This document shows positions 34,434 through 41,850 of a DNA stretch of 64,000 nucleotides, piece by piece. Within the stretch, counting starts at the first letter, position 1, and the number at the start of each line of letters is the position of its first letter. The DNA is taken from contig JAFQQT010000001.1 of NCBI GenBank assembly GCA_017410455.1, forward strand, positions 1 through 64,000, read 5' to 3'. The position numbers and the translations under genes are program-made. This stretch comes from Clostridia bacterium. GTDB lineage: Bacteria > Bacillota > Clostridia > Christensenellales > Aristaeellaceae. Under the pieces are notes generated by a model. It saw only the letters and a program-made list of their open reading frames with translations. It was not told the origin of the DNA and did no database searches.

Positions 34434-36080
34434 ATGAAGAAAGTATGGCTGCTGGGGCTGCTGCTGGCGCTGTGCCTGAGCATGGCGGCGGCGGAGCTCC
34501 CGGAGCAGCTGACGGAGATCGGTGAAAGCGCCTTCGAAGGCGATGCGGCGCTCACGGGTGTGGTGTACCTGCCCGACCCGGTGAAAACGGTGGGTGCGCG
34601 CGCTTTTGCGGGCACTTCCATCCACGGCCTTGTGGTGCCGGAGGGGTGCGAAAGCCTGGCAGCGGACGTCCTCGCCCAGGGTTGTGCGGCCTATGTGACC
34701 CTGAACGGTGCGGAGACGGAGATCACCGCCTCCGCGCTGACGGATGTGCCCTTTATCTTTGCGCCTGCAGGCGGCAGCGCCTCGGGCATGAAGGGCTTCT
34801 ATGCCCTTGAGACCCTCTGTGTGCAGGATGGCTTCTTCTACAGCCTCTCCAGCGGGGAAGCACTGCCCCTTTGCGCGGTGGATGGCCGGGCGGTGAGCGG
34901 CGTGGTGACCCTGCCCAAGCTGGTGGACGGTCAGCCCCTGCGCCAGCTGGATACGCTGCTGCTGAAGGGGTGCGATGACATGACGGCCCTGCGCGTGCCC
35001 TCCTACCTGACCATCCCCGACGGCATGACGGTGGAAACCTATGCTGCCATGACCCTGACGGCGCCCGTGCCCAGCGTGACGGAGTGTACCGCTGGCGATG
35101 TGGTGACCTGGACGACGGAGATCAGCGGCGCTTATGGCGATGTGAGCTACATCTGGCTCTTCAATACGGATGGCGTGGCCTACAGCACGATCACCAGCGA
35201 GCCGGAAGTGAGCTGGACCACCATGACCCACGGTGAGTGCGTGGCCAGCGTGACGGCCATCGACGCGCTGGGCGACCGCGCGGAGGCACAGGCTGCGGGC
35301 ATCACCGTGGGCGAGCCCATCCCCGTGTACCGCGCGCTGCTCATCGGCAACACCTATCCGGGCACGGAAAAGGAGCTGGAAGGCTGCGACACCGATGTGG
35401 AAGCCATGCGCACCATGCTGAACAGCATGACCGGCATAAATTACAGCGTGACGGTGCAGCAGAATGTGAATTCCAGCGCGATCCGGAGCGCCATCGGCGC
35501 CACCTTTGCCGACGCCCGCTACTGCGATGTGTCCCTGTTCTACTTCAGCGGTCACGGCGGTTCCGATGGATCGCTGATCGGCGTCGGCAACTCCGTCGTG
35601 ACGGTGAGCACGCTCCGCTCGTGGCTGGACGCTGTTCCCGGCACGAAGGTCGTCATCATCGACTGCTGCTACAGCGGCATGATGATCGGCAAATCCGAAG
35701 GCTCCAGCAGCCCCGCCAGCTTCACCAGCGCCTTCATCAGCGGCTTCTCCTCCTACACAAAGGGGGATAACCTGGCCACCAATGGCTACATCGTGATGAC
35801 GGCCTGCACAAAGTCGCAGATGTCCCAGACGCTGTCGGACGGCACGATCTCCTTTGGCGCCTTCACCTACGGCGTGTGCTACGGCAGCGGCTATGACGAG
35901 TGGCACCAGAAATTCCTGGGCTACCTCCCCGCGGATGAGGACAGCGACGGCCAGATCACCCTGGGAGAGGCCTACAGCACTGCGGTGGACCGGGTTGACT
36001 GGTTGGAACAAATCCAGCCCGCTGTGACGCAGTCCGCGCAGTACTACGGCGACACATCTTTCGTCCTGTGGGGCAAGTAA
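34434..36080 (+). CDS. secreted caspase-like (peptidase C14) protein with N-terminal LRR-like region
   Basis: 548 residues. Signal peptide (to about residue 20), then a short BspA-like LRR stretch (LPEQLTEIGESAFEGDAAL), a middle beta domain with VTWTTEISG of the immunoglobulin/PKD type, and a caspase-fold domain from residue 298. The catalytic dyad is His374 in FYFSGHGG and Cys412 in IDCCYSG. DEDSDGQITLGEAY near the end resembles a calcium-binding EF-hand loop. Enzymes of this kind cleave after Arg, Lys or Asp. A secreted caspase-like protease is unusual and may process surface proteins. Last gene of the operon; a strong terminator follows. Confidence 0.85.
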   Translation: MKKVWLLGLLLALCLSMAAAELPEQLTEIGESAFEGDAALTGVVYLPDPVKTVGARAFAGTSIHGLVVPEGCESLAADVLAQGCAAYVTLNGAETEITASALTDVPFIFAPAGGSASGMKGFYALETLCVQDGFFYSLSSGEALPLCAVDGRAVSGVVTLPKLVDGQPLRQLDTLLLKGCDDMTALRVPSYLTIPDGMTVETYAAMTLTAPVPSVTECTAGDVVTWTTEISGAYGDVSYIWLFNTDGVAYSTITSEPEVSWTTMTHGECVASVTAIDALGDRAEAQAAGITVGEPIPVYRALLIGNTYPGTEKELEGCDTDVEAMRTMLNSMTGINYSVTVQQNVNSSAIRSAIGATFADARYCDVSLFYFSGHGGSDGSLIGVGNSVVTVSTLRSWLDAVPGTKVVIIDCCYSGMMIGKSEGSSSPASFTSAFISGFSSYTKGDNLATNGYIVMTACTKSQMSQTLSDGTISFGAFTYGVCYGSGYDEWHQKFLGYLPADEDSDGQITLGEAYSTAVDRVDWLEQIQPAVTQSAQYYGDTSFVLWGK

Positions 36081-36130
36081 GCCGCTGCAGCGCGACAGCG
36101 TCAGCAGAATTGTCGGAATCAGAATGAATA

Positions 36131-36180
36131 CAGCGCAACCGGAGCTTCCTGACGGCAGGAACTCCGGTTGCTGCTTTTTT
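36131..36180 (+). terminator. intrinsic terminator after the caspase-like gene
   Basis: Long stem formed by CAGCGCAACCGGAG(C)TTCCTG and CAGGAACTCCGGTTGCTG with loop ACGGC, followed by TTTTTT. Confidence 0.85.
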
Positions 36181-36201
36181 CAGAAAATTTTGCAGAAGGG
36201 C

Positions 36202-36230
36202 TTGACAAACATGGTCTGCCGTGATATCAT
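36202..36230 (+). promoter_or_regulatory. sigma-A promoter of tRNA-Val
   Basis: TTGACA (36202-36207), 17-nt spacer ending TGA, TATCAT (36225-36230). Transcription would start about 15 nt before the mature tRNA end. Confidence 0.8.
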
Positions 36231-36252
36231 TGTTCATGTCGTCAAGTGACAT

Positions 36253-36325
36253 GGTGCCATGGCTCAGTCGGTAGAGCACATCGTTCACATCGATGGGGTC
36301 GTAGGTTCGAGTCCTACTGGCACCA
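36253..36325 (+). tRNA. tRNA-Val (anticodon CAC)
   Basis: Full cloverleaf: acceptor GGTGCCA/TGGCACC, D stem GCTC/GAGC with loop AGTCGGTA, anticodon stem CATCG/CGATG with loop TTCACAT (anticodon CAC), variable loop GGGTC, T stem GTAGG/CCTAC with loop TTCGAGT, discriminator A. The CCA end is not encoded (ACGC follows). It has its own promoter and terminator. Anticodon CAC reads GUG only, fitting a GC-rich genome. Confidence 0.9.
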
Positions 36326-36326
36326 C

Positions 36327-36370
36327 GCACAGAGAAAAGTCACCCCATGAGGGGTGGCTTTTTTCTGTGC
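36327..36370 (+). terminator. terminator of tRNA-Val
   Basis: A stem of about 20 bp (GCACAGA...GTCACCCC with GGGGTGGC...TCTGTGC, loop ATGA) with a T6 run in its 3' arm. An identical copy lies at 36524-36567. Confidence 0.85.
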
Positions 36371-36671
36371 ACAGGCGAATGGGCTCGGACACACAATACC
36401 CTGAGTGTGAACGCACATCGATGGGGCGTTTTCCCCTGCGCCGCCAGTGGCGGAAGCAGCAGGGGAAAATGTTAAGTGACCGAAGCGAAGCAAGACCGTA
36501 GGTTCGAGTCCTACTGGCACCACGCACAGAGAAAAGTCACCCCATGAGGGGTGGCTTTTTTCTGTGCACAGGCGAATGGGCTCGGACATACGATACCCTG
36601 AGTGTGAACGCACATCGATGGGGCATTTTCCCCTGCGCCGCCAGTGCCGGAAGCAGCAGGGGAAAACGTCA

Positions 36672-36841
36672 GAGTGTGTTCCTGAATTCACCAGGATGCA
36701 TTTTCGGCATCTTTTTCTGCGCTTCTGCGTCTTCAAACCTCGATTTACCTCCAGTAAACCTTCGGTTTTCATCCTTGAATTGCAGAAAAATCTGCTCGAA
36801 ACTGCACCTGCTTCATTTCAGGAACACACTCCGGTGACCGA
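36672..36841. mobile_element. small inverted-repeat element (MITE-like) in the tRNA-derived repeat
   Basis: Perfect 15-bp terminal inverted repeats GAGTGTGTTCCTGAA (36672-36686) and TTCAGGAACACACTC (36827-36841). Comparing repeat copies 1 and 2 shows that about 161 bp is inserted here and absent from copy 1. The element has no ORF of note; it contains internal pairing (TTTTTCTGC with GCAGAAAAA). No transposase is nearby. Confidence 0.65.
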
Positions 36842-36882
36842 AGCGAAGCAAGACCGTAGGTTCGAGTCCTACTGGCACCACG

Positions 36883-36909
36883 CAACCAGCCTTACGGGCT
36901 GGTTTTTTT
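36883..36909 (+). terminator. terminator after the last tRNA-derived repeat
   Basis: AACCAGCC pairs with GGGCTGGTT around loop TTAC, followed by T-rich sequence. Confidence 0.75.
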
Positions 36910-36940
36910 GTTGTGCCGAAGCGGGCTGATGCGCCGTATC

Positions 36941-36969
36941 TTGACGTACATGCCCTGGCGTGCTATCAT
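36941..36969 (+). promoter_or_regulatory. sigma-A promoter of the 37007-kptA operon
   Basis: TTGACG (36941-36946), 17-nt spacer, TATCAT (36964-36969), 37 nt before the start codon. Confidence 0.7.
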
Positions 36970-37006
36970 CAGTACATGATGAAAGGCGAATCAGGGAGGA
37001 ATCACC

Positions 37007-37369
37007 ATGCGGAGCAACAGAACGGCTTTTGAACAGAAGATGCTGGACGCGGGCGTGTGCGACGAGCGCTGCGTCGCCTTCTGCGCCACGGCGGTTGCCC
37101 TGCCCGGCGGAGAGACCGGGCTGTGCCTGCTGGGGCTGAAGGGGAATGTCCTCTCCGTCTACGACACGGACATTACCGCCACTGTGGGCGCGAAGCTGTA
37201 TGCGGTGCCCCTGGCCAGCGTGCAGGACCTGAAGACCACCGACAGCCCTCTGATGGAGAAGGTCAAGGGTTATTCCCTGCGCTTCACCTGGGGCGCGCAG
37301 GCTTTCGCGTTCAGGAACTGCTATCAGAGCAAGGCCGCGCTGGCCGTCCTCCGCGGGGAGGCTGGGTGA
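37007..37369 (+). CDS. small conserved-looking protein of unknown function
   Basis: 120 residues. I recognise no family. The chain predicts as mostly beta strand (VAFCATAVALPGGETGLCLLGLKGNVLSV is split by short turns) with a C-terminal helix, somewhat like a PH-type barrel. There is no signal peptide or membrane segment. GGGAGG lies upstream of the ATG. It begins 37 nt after a good promoter and is followed after 66 bp by kptA, so it is likely co-transcribed with it. Confidence 0.6.
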   Translation: MRSNRTAFEQKMLDAGVCDERCVAFCATAVALPGGETGLCLLGLKGNVLSVYDTDITATVGAKLYAVPLASVQDLKTTDSPLMEKVKGYSLRFTWGAQAFAFRNCYQSKAALAVLRGEAG

Positions 37370-37435
37370 GGTCACAACGAAAAAAGCGGGGTTCACCCGG
37401 CTGCCTGTGTTATGATGCGACTGGAGGTGATCCCC

Positions 37436-37975
37436 ATGAAGACGATGACTGAAATCAGCAAGCTGATTGCCCTGGTGCTGCGGCACAAGCCCGAGGCGCT
37501 GAACCTGACCCTGGACGAGCACGGCTGGTGCGACGCAGCCGCGCTGGTTGCGCGCATCAACGAGAAGCAGCCCTTCGCGATGGAGGAACTGCAGCGCATC
37601 GTGGCCCAGGATAGCAAGCAGCGCTATTCCTTCAGCGAGGATGGCAGCATGATCCGTGCCAATCAGGGCCACTCCATCCCCGTGGATGTGGAGCTGCCCG
37701 AGGCGACGCCCCCGGCGGTGCTCTATCATGGTACGGCCTCGCGCTTCGTGGAGAGCATCCGCAGCGCCGGCCTGCAGCCCCGTTCCCGCCTGTATGTACA
37801 CCTGTCGGCGGACGTGGCAACAGCGGAGATCGTGGGCAAGCGCCATGGCAAGCCGGAGATCTTCGTTGTGGACGCGGCACGGATGGCGGCCGATGGCTTC
37901 ACGTTCTACCTTTCGAAAAATGGCGTGTGGCTGACGAAGGCCGTGCCGCCCCGGTACCTGACGCTGATGGAGTGA
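37436..37975 (+). CDS. kptA: RNA 2'-phosphotransferase KptA/Tpt1
   Basis: 179 residues. SKLIALVLRHKPEALNLTLDE at the start, SMIRANQGHSIPVD, YHGTASRFVESI, VHLSADVATAEIVGKRHG and DGFTFYLSKNGVWLTKAVPP are the conserved motifs of KptA/Tpt1, including the R-x-x-x-G-H-S and H-G-T segments that bind the RNA 2'-phosphate and NAD. The enzyme moves an internal 2'-phosphate from RNA to NAD+, giving ADP-ribose 1''-2'' cyclic phosphate. In eukaryotes it finishes tRNA splicing; bacteria lack that pathway, so its substrate is unsettled. GGAGGTG lies 8 nt before the ATG. Confidence 0.92.
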   Translation: MKTMTEISKLIALVLRHKPEALNLTLDEHGWCDAAALVARINEKQPFAMEELQRIVAQDSKQRYSFSEDGSMIRANQGHSIPVDVELPEATPPAVLYHGTASRFVESIRSAGLQPRSRLYVHLSADVATAEIVGKRHGKPEIFVVDAARMAADGFTFYLSKNGVWLTKAVPPRYLTLME

Positions 37976-38002
37976 GCCTGAGCGACTTCATCCAAACACA
38001 AC

Positions 38003-38043
38003 ACAGCCCCCGGAAGGCCCGATGAAAGGCTTTCCGGGGGCTG
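38003..38043 (+). terminator. hairpin between convergent kptA and the phosphatase gene
   Basis: AGCCCCCGGAAGGCC pairs with GGCTTTCCGGGGGCT. T-tracts are short on both sides; it probably serves both convergent genes. Confidence 0.65.
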
Positions 38044-38058
38044 CTGTTATGTCAGGGA

Positions 38059-39165
38059 TTACTGCAGATTGGCCTTCAGGGCGGCGATGGCTTCGGCGGT
38101 CATGCCGTGGGCCAGCAGGTAGGCCTCGGCGCCGGCAGCCAGGTCAACGCCCTCCAGGGAGGCGTTCTTCTCCAGGCCGCACACCACGCGCAGCATGTCC
38201 ATCACGTTCTTCTCGGCGATCATGTTGTACTTGTCCGCCTCGGCGACGGGGTCGATGCCGTAGTAGTTGACATAGGAGGTCATGTAGTCCGCGACGATCT
38301 CCTCCACGGAGCCGCCCATCAGGGCAGAGATCAGCATGGAGGTGAAGCCCGCGCGGTCCTTGCCCTCGGTGCAGTGGATCAGGTAGGGGCCCTCGTGCTC
38401 GCTCAGGAAGGTCAGGCCCTCGACCACGCCCGCGGCGAACTCGTCAGAGTCGTAGTTGACGGGCATGCCCAGGGCGATCACGTTGCCGGCGTCCACCAGG
38501 CTCTTGTAGTAGGCGGAGTTGAAGTCCTCAGCGGCGGCGTAGGCGGCGATCTCCTCAGCGGTGTCGCCCATGTTCATCACGGCCTTGACGCCCGCGGCCT
38601 CAACCAGCGCATTGGAGGTGGCGGCGCGGTTGTTCTCGTTGTTGATGGGGGAAGCGGCACGGTAGAGCTTGCCCTCGCCGATGGAGCCGACCTTCACCAT
38701 GCGGAAGTTGGCGAAGACTTCGTCGGAGGCGTAGTCAGCGCGCTCGTTGGTGTAGACCAGGCTGTTCATCACCTGCACGTCCAGGGCGGCGGCGGGGCTG
38801 GTCAGGATGATGGTGACCTCATCGCCGATGCCGATGCCGGCGGTCTCGGCGAACTTGCCATAGTTGATGCACACAGCGATGCACTCGTGGCCGGGATAGG
38901 CGCGCACCATCATGGCGCCCTTATCAACATAGTAGCCGTCGAAGAAGGGCATCTCGCCCTCGAAGGTGCCGGCCTTGACGGTCACCACGTCGCCCAGGGT
39001 GAAGCCTGCGGCCAGGAAGTCAGCGATCTTCACGTCCAGCAGGGCGTGGCCGTACTTCTCGATCTCCGTCACCCGGCCCGTCACGGTCACGGGCGCCTCG
39101 GCGAAGGCCGTCAGGCTGGTCAGCAGCAGCGCGCAGCACAGCAGCAGGGAAAGCAGCTTCTTCAT
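38059..39165 (-). CDS. secreted tyrosine phosphatase with N-terminal SAM-HAT-like domain
   Basis: 368 residues with a signal peptide (to about residue 23, ending SLTAFAEAP). The C-terminal half has LYRAASPINNENNRAA and IHCTEGKDRAG with Cys265 and Arg271, the C-x5-R loop of the Y_phosphatase3 family. The N-terminal half (about 28-130: TEIEKYGHALLDVKI, FFDGYYVDKG, AVCINYGKFAETAGIGIGDEV) resembles the C-terminal beta-barrel of SAM hydroxide adenosyltransferases. This resemblance is by eye. Target: phosphotyrosine or phosphoinositide outside the cell. AAAGGAG lies 9 nt before the ATG. Confidence 0.75.
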   Translation of the reverse strand: MKKLLSLLLCCALLLTSLTAFAEAPVTVTGRVTEIEKYGHALLDVKIADFLAAGFTLGDVVTVKAGTFEGEMPFFDGYYVDKGAMMVRAYPGHECIAVCINYGKFAETAGIGIGDEVTIILTSPAAALDVQVMNSLVYTNERADYASDEVFANFRMVKVGSIGEGKLYRAASPINNENNRAATSNALVEAAGVKAVMNMGDTAEEIAAYAAAEDFNSAYYKSLVDAGNVIALGMPVNYDSDEFAAGVVEGLTFLSEHEGPYLIHCTEGKDRAGFTSMLISALMGGSVEEIVADYMTSYVNYYGIDPVAEADKYNMIAEKNVMDMLRVVCGLEKNASLEGVDLAAGAEAYLLAHGMTAEAIAALKANLQ

Positions 39166-39209
39166 CTTGTGTTTCTCCTTTCATGGTCCGTGGAGTGGTA
39201 GGTAATGAT

Positions 39210-39238
39210 ATTTTACCATGTGTTCTGATGGGACACAA
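39210..39238 (-). promoter_or_regulatory. promoter of the secreted phosphatase gene
   Basis: Minus strand TTGTGT (39238-39233), 17-nt spacer, TAAAAT (39215-39210). Confidence 0.55.
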
Positions 39239-39479
39239 GTGGTATTTGAAATATTCGTCCGGATGAACGCATTCTAACTTTTTTCTCTGCTTTCCGGCGG
39301 ATGTTCGTGCTATCATGAAGCTGTCGGAGGCAAGAGTCCGGCAAAGGAGGCTCCGATCAGGGAATTCAGAGGATTGCTGCAGGGCGTGCGCCCGGTGATC
39401 CGCCTGAAATTCTGATTCCCCTGCGTGAGATTTCCGCTGAATGATTCCGTTGTGCTGAGTGAACAGGAGGTACACACAC

Positions 39480-40349
39480 ATGAAGAAAATGATCGCCATG
39501 CTGCTCTGCGCCCTGATGCTGATGAGCCTGATCCCCATGAACGCCCTGGCGGAGGATGATAACGCCTGGATCTGCACCGACTGCTACATCTGGGTCAGCG
39601 GTGAATCCTGCCCCCAGTGCGGCAAGACCCGTGCGGTTGCGCAGATGTCGGCCAATGAGTGCCTGCTGACCTTCCAGATCGACTTTCAGAAGAACAAGTT
39701 CTTCTCCAAATACGATGTGGAAATCATCGTCAACGGCAATCGGGCCTTCTTCCTGGAACACGGCAGCTCCCTGGATGGCTCGGTGATCGTGCCCAAGGGC
39801 AAGTGCGAAGTCGTCTTCCGCTATGTGTCGTCTCCTTCGGCGGATCTGCGCTTCTCCCTGAACCTGACGGGCAATACCACCTTCTTTGCGGACATTGTCA
39901 CCCACTTCTACGGCCTGGAGATGCTCAATGTGACCTGCAGCGCCTTCCAGGGCAATCAGCAGCTGGGACTGATGGAATCCGGCACCCGCAACGGCGCCCG
40001 CATGATGATCCGGGATGTGACCAGGAGCCGCGGCAACGGCATGTACACTCCGGCGGATGGCTATGTGTTCGTGTGGGTCGAGTTCGAGGTGTCCAACACC
40101 ACGAACAGCAAGCTGAATCTGCGGCCGCAGGATGAGTTCTCCGTCTACTGCGATGGCTACACCGTCCAGCCCAGCACGCGCTCTGCGTCTGCGGCGCCCA
40201 TGGGCTTCCCCACCAGCCTGGGGTCGGGCGATAAGATGAAGGCCATGCTGTGCTTCGAACTTCCCACCAACTGGCAGGAGCTCAGGATCGTCTACGGCAA
40301 TGAAGACATTGCCTATGACCGCCTGATCTACGTGGTCACGAACAAGTAA
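39480..40349 (+). CDS. secreted protein with zinc ribbon and DUF4352-like domain
   Basis: 289 residues. Signal peptide (to about residue 24, ending MNALAEDD), then a zinc-ribbon-like CxxC pair (CTDC and CPQC), a central domain of unknown type, and a C-terminal immunoglobulin-like domain with GYVFVWVEFEVSNTT, typical of DUF4352 found in exported Bacillota proteins. AGGAGGT is 8 nt before ATG 39480. The gene stands alone and has its own terminator. Function unknown. Confidence 0.7.
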   Translation: MKKMIAMLLCALMLMSLIPMNALAEDDNAWICTDCYIWVSGESCPQCGKTRAVAQMSANECLLTFQIDFQKNKFFSKYDVEIIVNGNRAFFLEHGSSLDGSVIVPKGKCEVVFRYVSSPSADLRFSLNLTGNTTFFADIVTHFYGLEMLNVTCSAFQGNQQLGLMESGTRNGARMMIRDVTRSRGNGMYTPADGYVFVWVEFEVSNTTNSKLNLRPQDEFSVYCDGYTVQPSTRSASAAPMGFPTSLGSGDKMKAMLCFELPTNWQELRIVYGNEDIAYDRLIYVVTNK

Positions 40350-40364
40350 ACAGTGCAGTCAATG

Positions 40365-40393
40365 GTTCCGGTCGCTGACCGGGACCTTTTTGT
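40365..40393 (+). terminator. terminator after the zinc-ribbon/DUF4352-like gene
   Basis: GGTTCCGGTC pairs with GACCGGGACC around loop GCT, followed by TTTTTG. Confidence 0.75.
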
Positions 40394-40412
40394 TTGCGGC
40401 TCGCCCGGAACA

Positions 40413-40458
40413 GAAAAAAGGACTGCCGCAGTTTTCGTGCCTGCGGCAGTCCTTTTCT
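40413..40458 (-). terminator. terminator after the VanY-like gene (bidirectional)
   Basis: AAAAGGACTGCCGCAG pairs with CTGCGGCAGTCCTTTT; on the minus strand it ends in TTTTTTCTG. Confidence 0.8.
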
Positions 40459-40466
40459 GTGGGTGA

Positions 40467-41645
40467 TCAGTACTCGTACACGGTGATGATGCCGCCCATG
40501 TTGTCCAGCGTCATGGTGTAATTGTTGGTCAGACGGTTGATGTCCACGGTGAAGGTGGCCACATCGTCGCCCACGTGCTGGTAGGTGATCTCGTAGCGCT
40601 TCACGCCGTTCTCGAACACGGCGATGTGCGGATGATCCATCAGGTACTCGATGTACTCCTCCAGGCACAGGCCCAGGTGGTTCATCACGGCGGCATGGCC
40701 CTTGCCCACGTAGCGGTAGCAGTTCAGGGACTGGTTCATGCCGGTCTTGTAGGCCTTGTCCACGGTGTCAGCGGTGGGGTAGTTGTTGGTGGGGAAGCGG
40801 AAGACGAAGCCGTACTTCCACGCATTCTCGATCAGCCACTGGCCGTCGGGGGTGTCGTAGAAGGGAGTCTCCTTGTAGTAAGTCTTCGCCTCGCCCTCCT
40901 CGCGCTCATAGAGCTTCAGGCAGAAGGACAGGCCCGTGTTGAACTCGGACGTGCCGGGGTAGTTGACGTTCTTCTTGGCGCGGGCCAACAGCTGCTCGTC
41001 GGTCAGGGAGGGACGGGCGCTGCGCTGCTTCTCCAGTTCGGCGGTGAAGAGCTCGTTCTGATCCTCGTAGGAGCGGAAGTTGTAGCCCTCGCGGACGACG
41101 AAGTGGTCATAGCCCAGCGCCTTGGCGTCGGTCAGCAGCGCTACCAGCGCGTCGATGGCCGCAGGGTGCAGCTTGCAGGAGGCATTGTCCCAGAAGCTCT
41201 CCAGGCCCGCGTCCTTCGCGTAGGAGTGGATGGCCACCATGGCGGACTCGTCGAAGTCTGCCGGGCGGGAGTGCCACTCGTTCACCAGCAGCAGGCCGCC
41301 GAACATCGCGTCGGTCCGGCTGATGGTAACCGTGCCGGGGGCCTCCAGGGGGTAGGTGGTCAGGTCGACGACGTCCCAGCCCTCCTGGGCGGGGGTGGGC
41401 CAGGCCTTGTTGCCCTCCTTGTTGGAGATCTGGGCGAGATAATCGGCCTTCTCCTCCTCGTACTGCGCCACCAGGGCTGCGTTGCGGTCGTTCACCGCAT
41501 CGATTTCCTCCTGCAGCTTGCCGGCGCGGTAATCGCTCAGCATCTTGCCGCCGATCCATGCGCCTGCGGCCAGCAGCACGAAGATAACCAGCGCGATCAC
41601 AAGACCCACGATCGGATCCATGCGCTTCTTCAGTCTCTTTGCCAT
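40467..41645 (-). CDS. membrane-anchored VanY-like protein, catalytic residues lost
   Basis: 392 residues. A transmembrane helix at about 12-31, a coiled-coil-like stretch (44-75) and a VanY (peptidase M15) fold from about 155: VVREGYNFRSYEDQ, then PGTSEFNTGLSFCL and CYRYVGKGHAAVMNHLGLCLEEYIEYL is split over the end. Active D-Ala-D-Ala carboxypeptidases have SEHxxGLAxD and EPWHxRYVG. Here His is Phe235, Asp is Cys242, Glu is Ser306 and the last His is Cys309, so all zinc ligands and the base are gone. I infer a peptidoglycan-binding pseudoenzyme. CAGGTG lies upstream of the ATG. Confidence 0.8.
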   Translation of the reverse strand: MAKRLKKRMDPIVGLVIALVIFVLLAAGAWIGGKMLSDYRAGKLQEEIDAVNDRNAALVAQYEEEKADYLAQISNKEGNKAWPTPAQEGWDVVDLTTYPLEAPGTVTISRTDAMFGGLLLVNEWHSRPADFDESAMVAIHSYAKDAGLESFWDNASCKLHPAAIDALVALLTDAKALGYDHFVVREGYNFRSYEDQNELFTAELEKQRSARPSLTDEQLLARAKKNVNYPGTSEFNTGLSFCLKLYEREEGEAKTYYKETPFYDTPDGQWLIENAWKYGFVFRFPTNNYPTADTVDKAYKTGMNQSLNCYRYVGKGHAAVMNHLGLCLEEYIEYLMDHPHIAVFENGVKRYEITYQHVGDDVATFTVDINRLTNNYTMTLDNMGGIITVYEY

Positions 41646-41850
41646 ATGGATGCACCTGCCTTTGCGGGATTTGGTTCACGGGGATACGCCGGCAGCCTGC
41701 AAACAGGTGCAGTCCGGCATATTCTCAGGAGTAATTCGCCATCCGACGGGCATTTTCCTGCAAGCTGAAGCCTTTGGGGAAAAACTTGCATGAAAATTTA
41801 CATTTGCGGGCATGCTGGTGCTGACTTTCAGGAAAGGAAGGAACATCAAC

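Larger units (their letters stand above)
36301..36880 (+). repeat. tandem repeats derived from the tRNA-Val 3' end
   Basis: The 25-nt T-arm and acceptor segment of tRNA-Val occurs at 36301-36325 (real tRNA), 36498-36522 and 36856-36880. Copies 1 and 2 share about 175 bp downstream: the terminator, GGCGAATGGGCTCGGACA, a CACATCGATGGGG block equal to the tRNA anticodon region, and a TTTTCCCCTGC...GCAGGGGAAAA hairpin. Copies 2 and 3 share the upstream GTGACCGAAGCGAAGCAAG. The repeats therefore look like tRNA pseudogenes in which 71 bp (36427-36497) or about 230 bp separate anticodon-stem and T-arm parts. Confidence 0.85.

Noticed and set aside
32178..36011. 1,277-residue minus-strand ORF
   Set aside because: Opposite three genes with signal peptides and conserved motifs; no ribosome binding site.
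35956..36772. Minus-strand ORFs beginning MRGASRTRTYD or containing VGLEPT
   Set aside because: These are the well-known spurious translations of a tRNA 3' end; the tRNA and its copies explain them.
36253..36909. Prophage or integrative element at the tRNA gene
   Set aside because: Repeated tRNA ends are present but no integrase or phage gene lies between or beside them.
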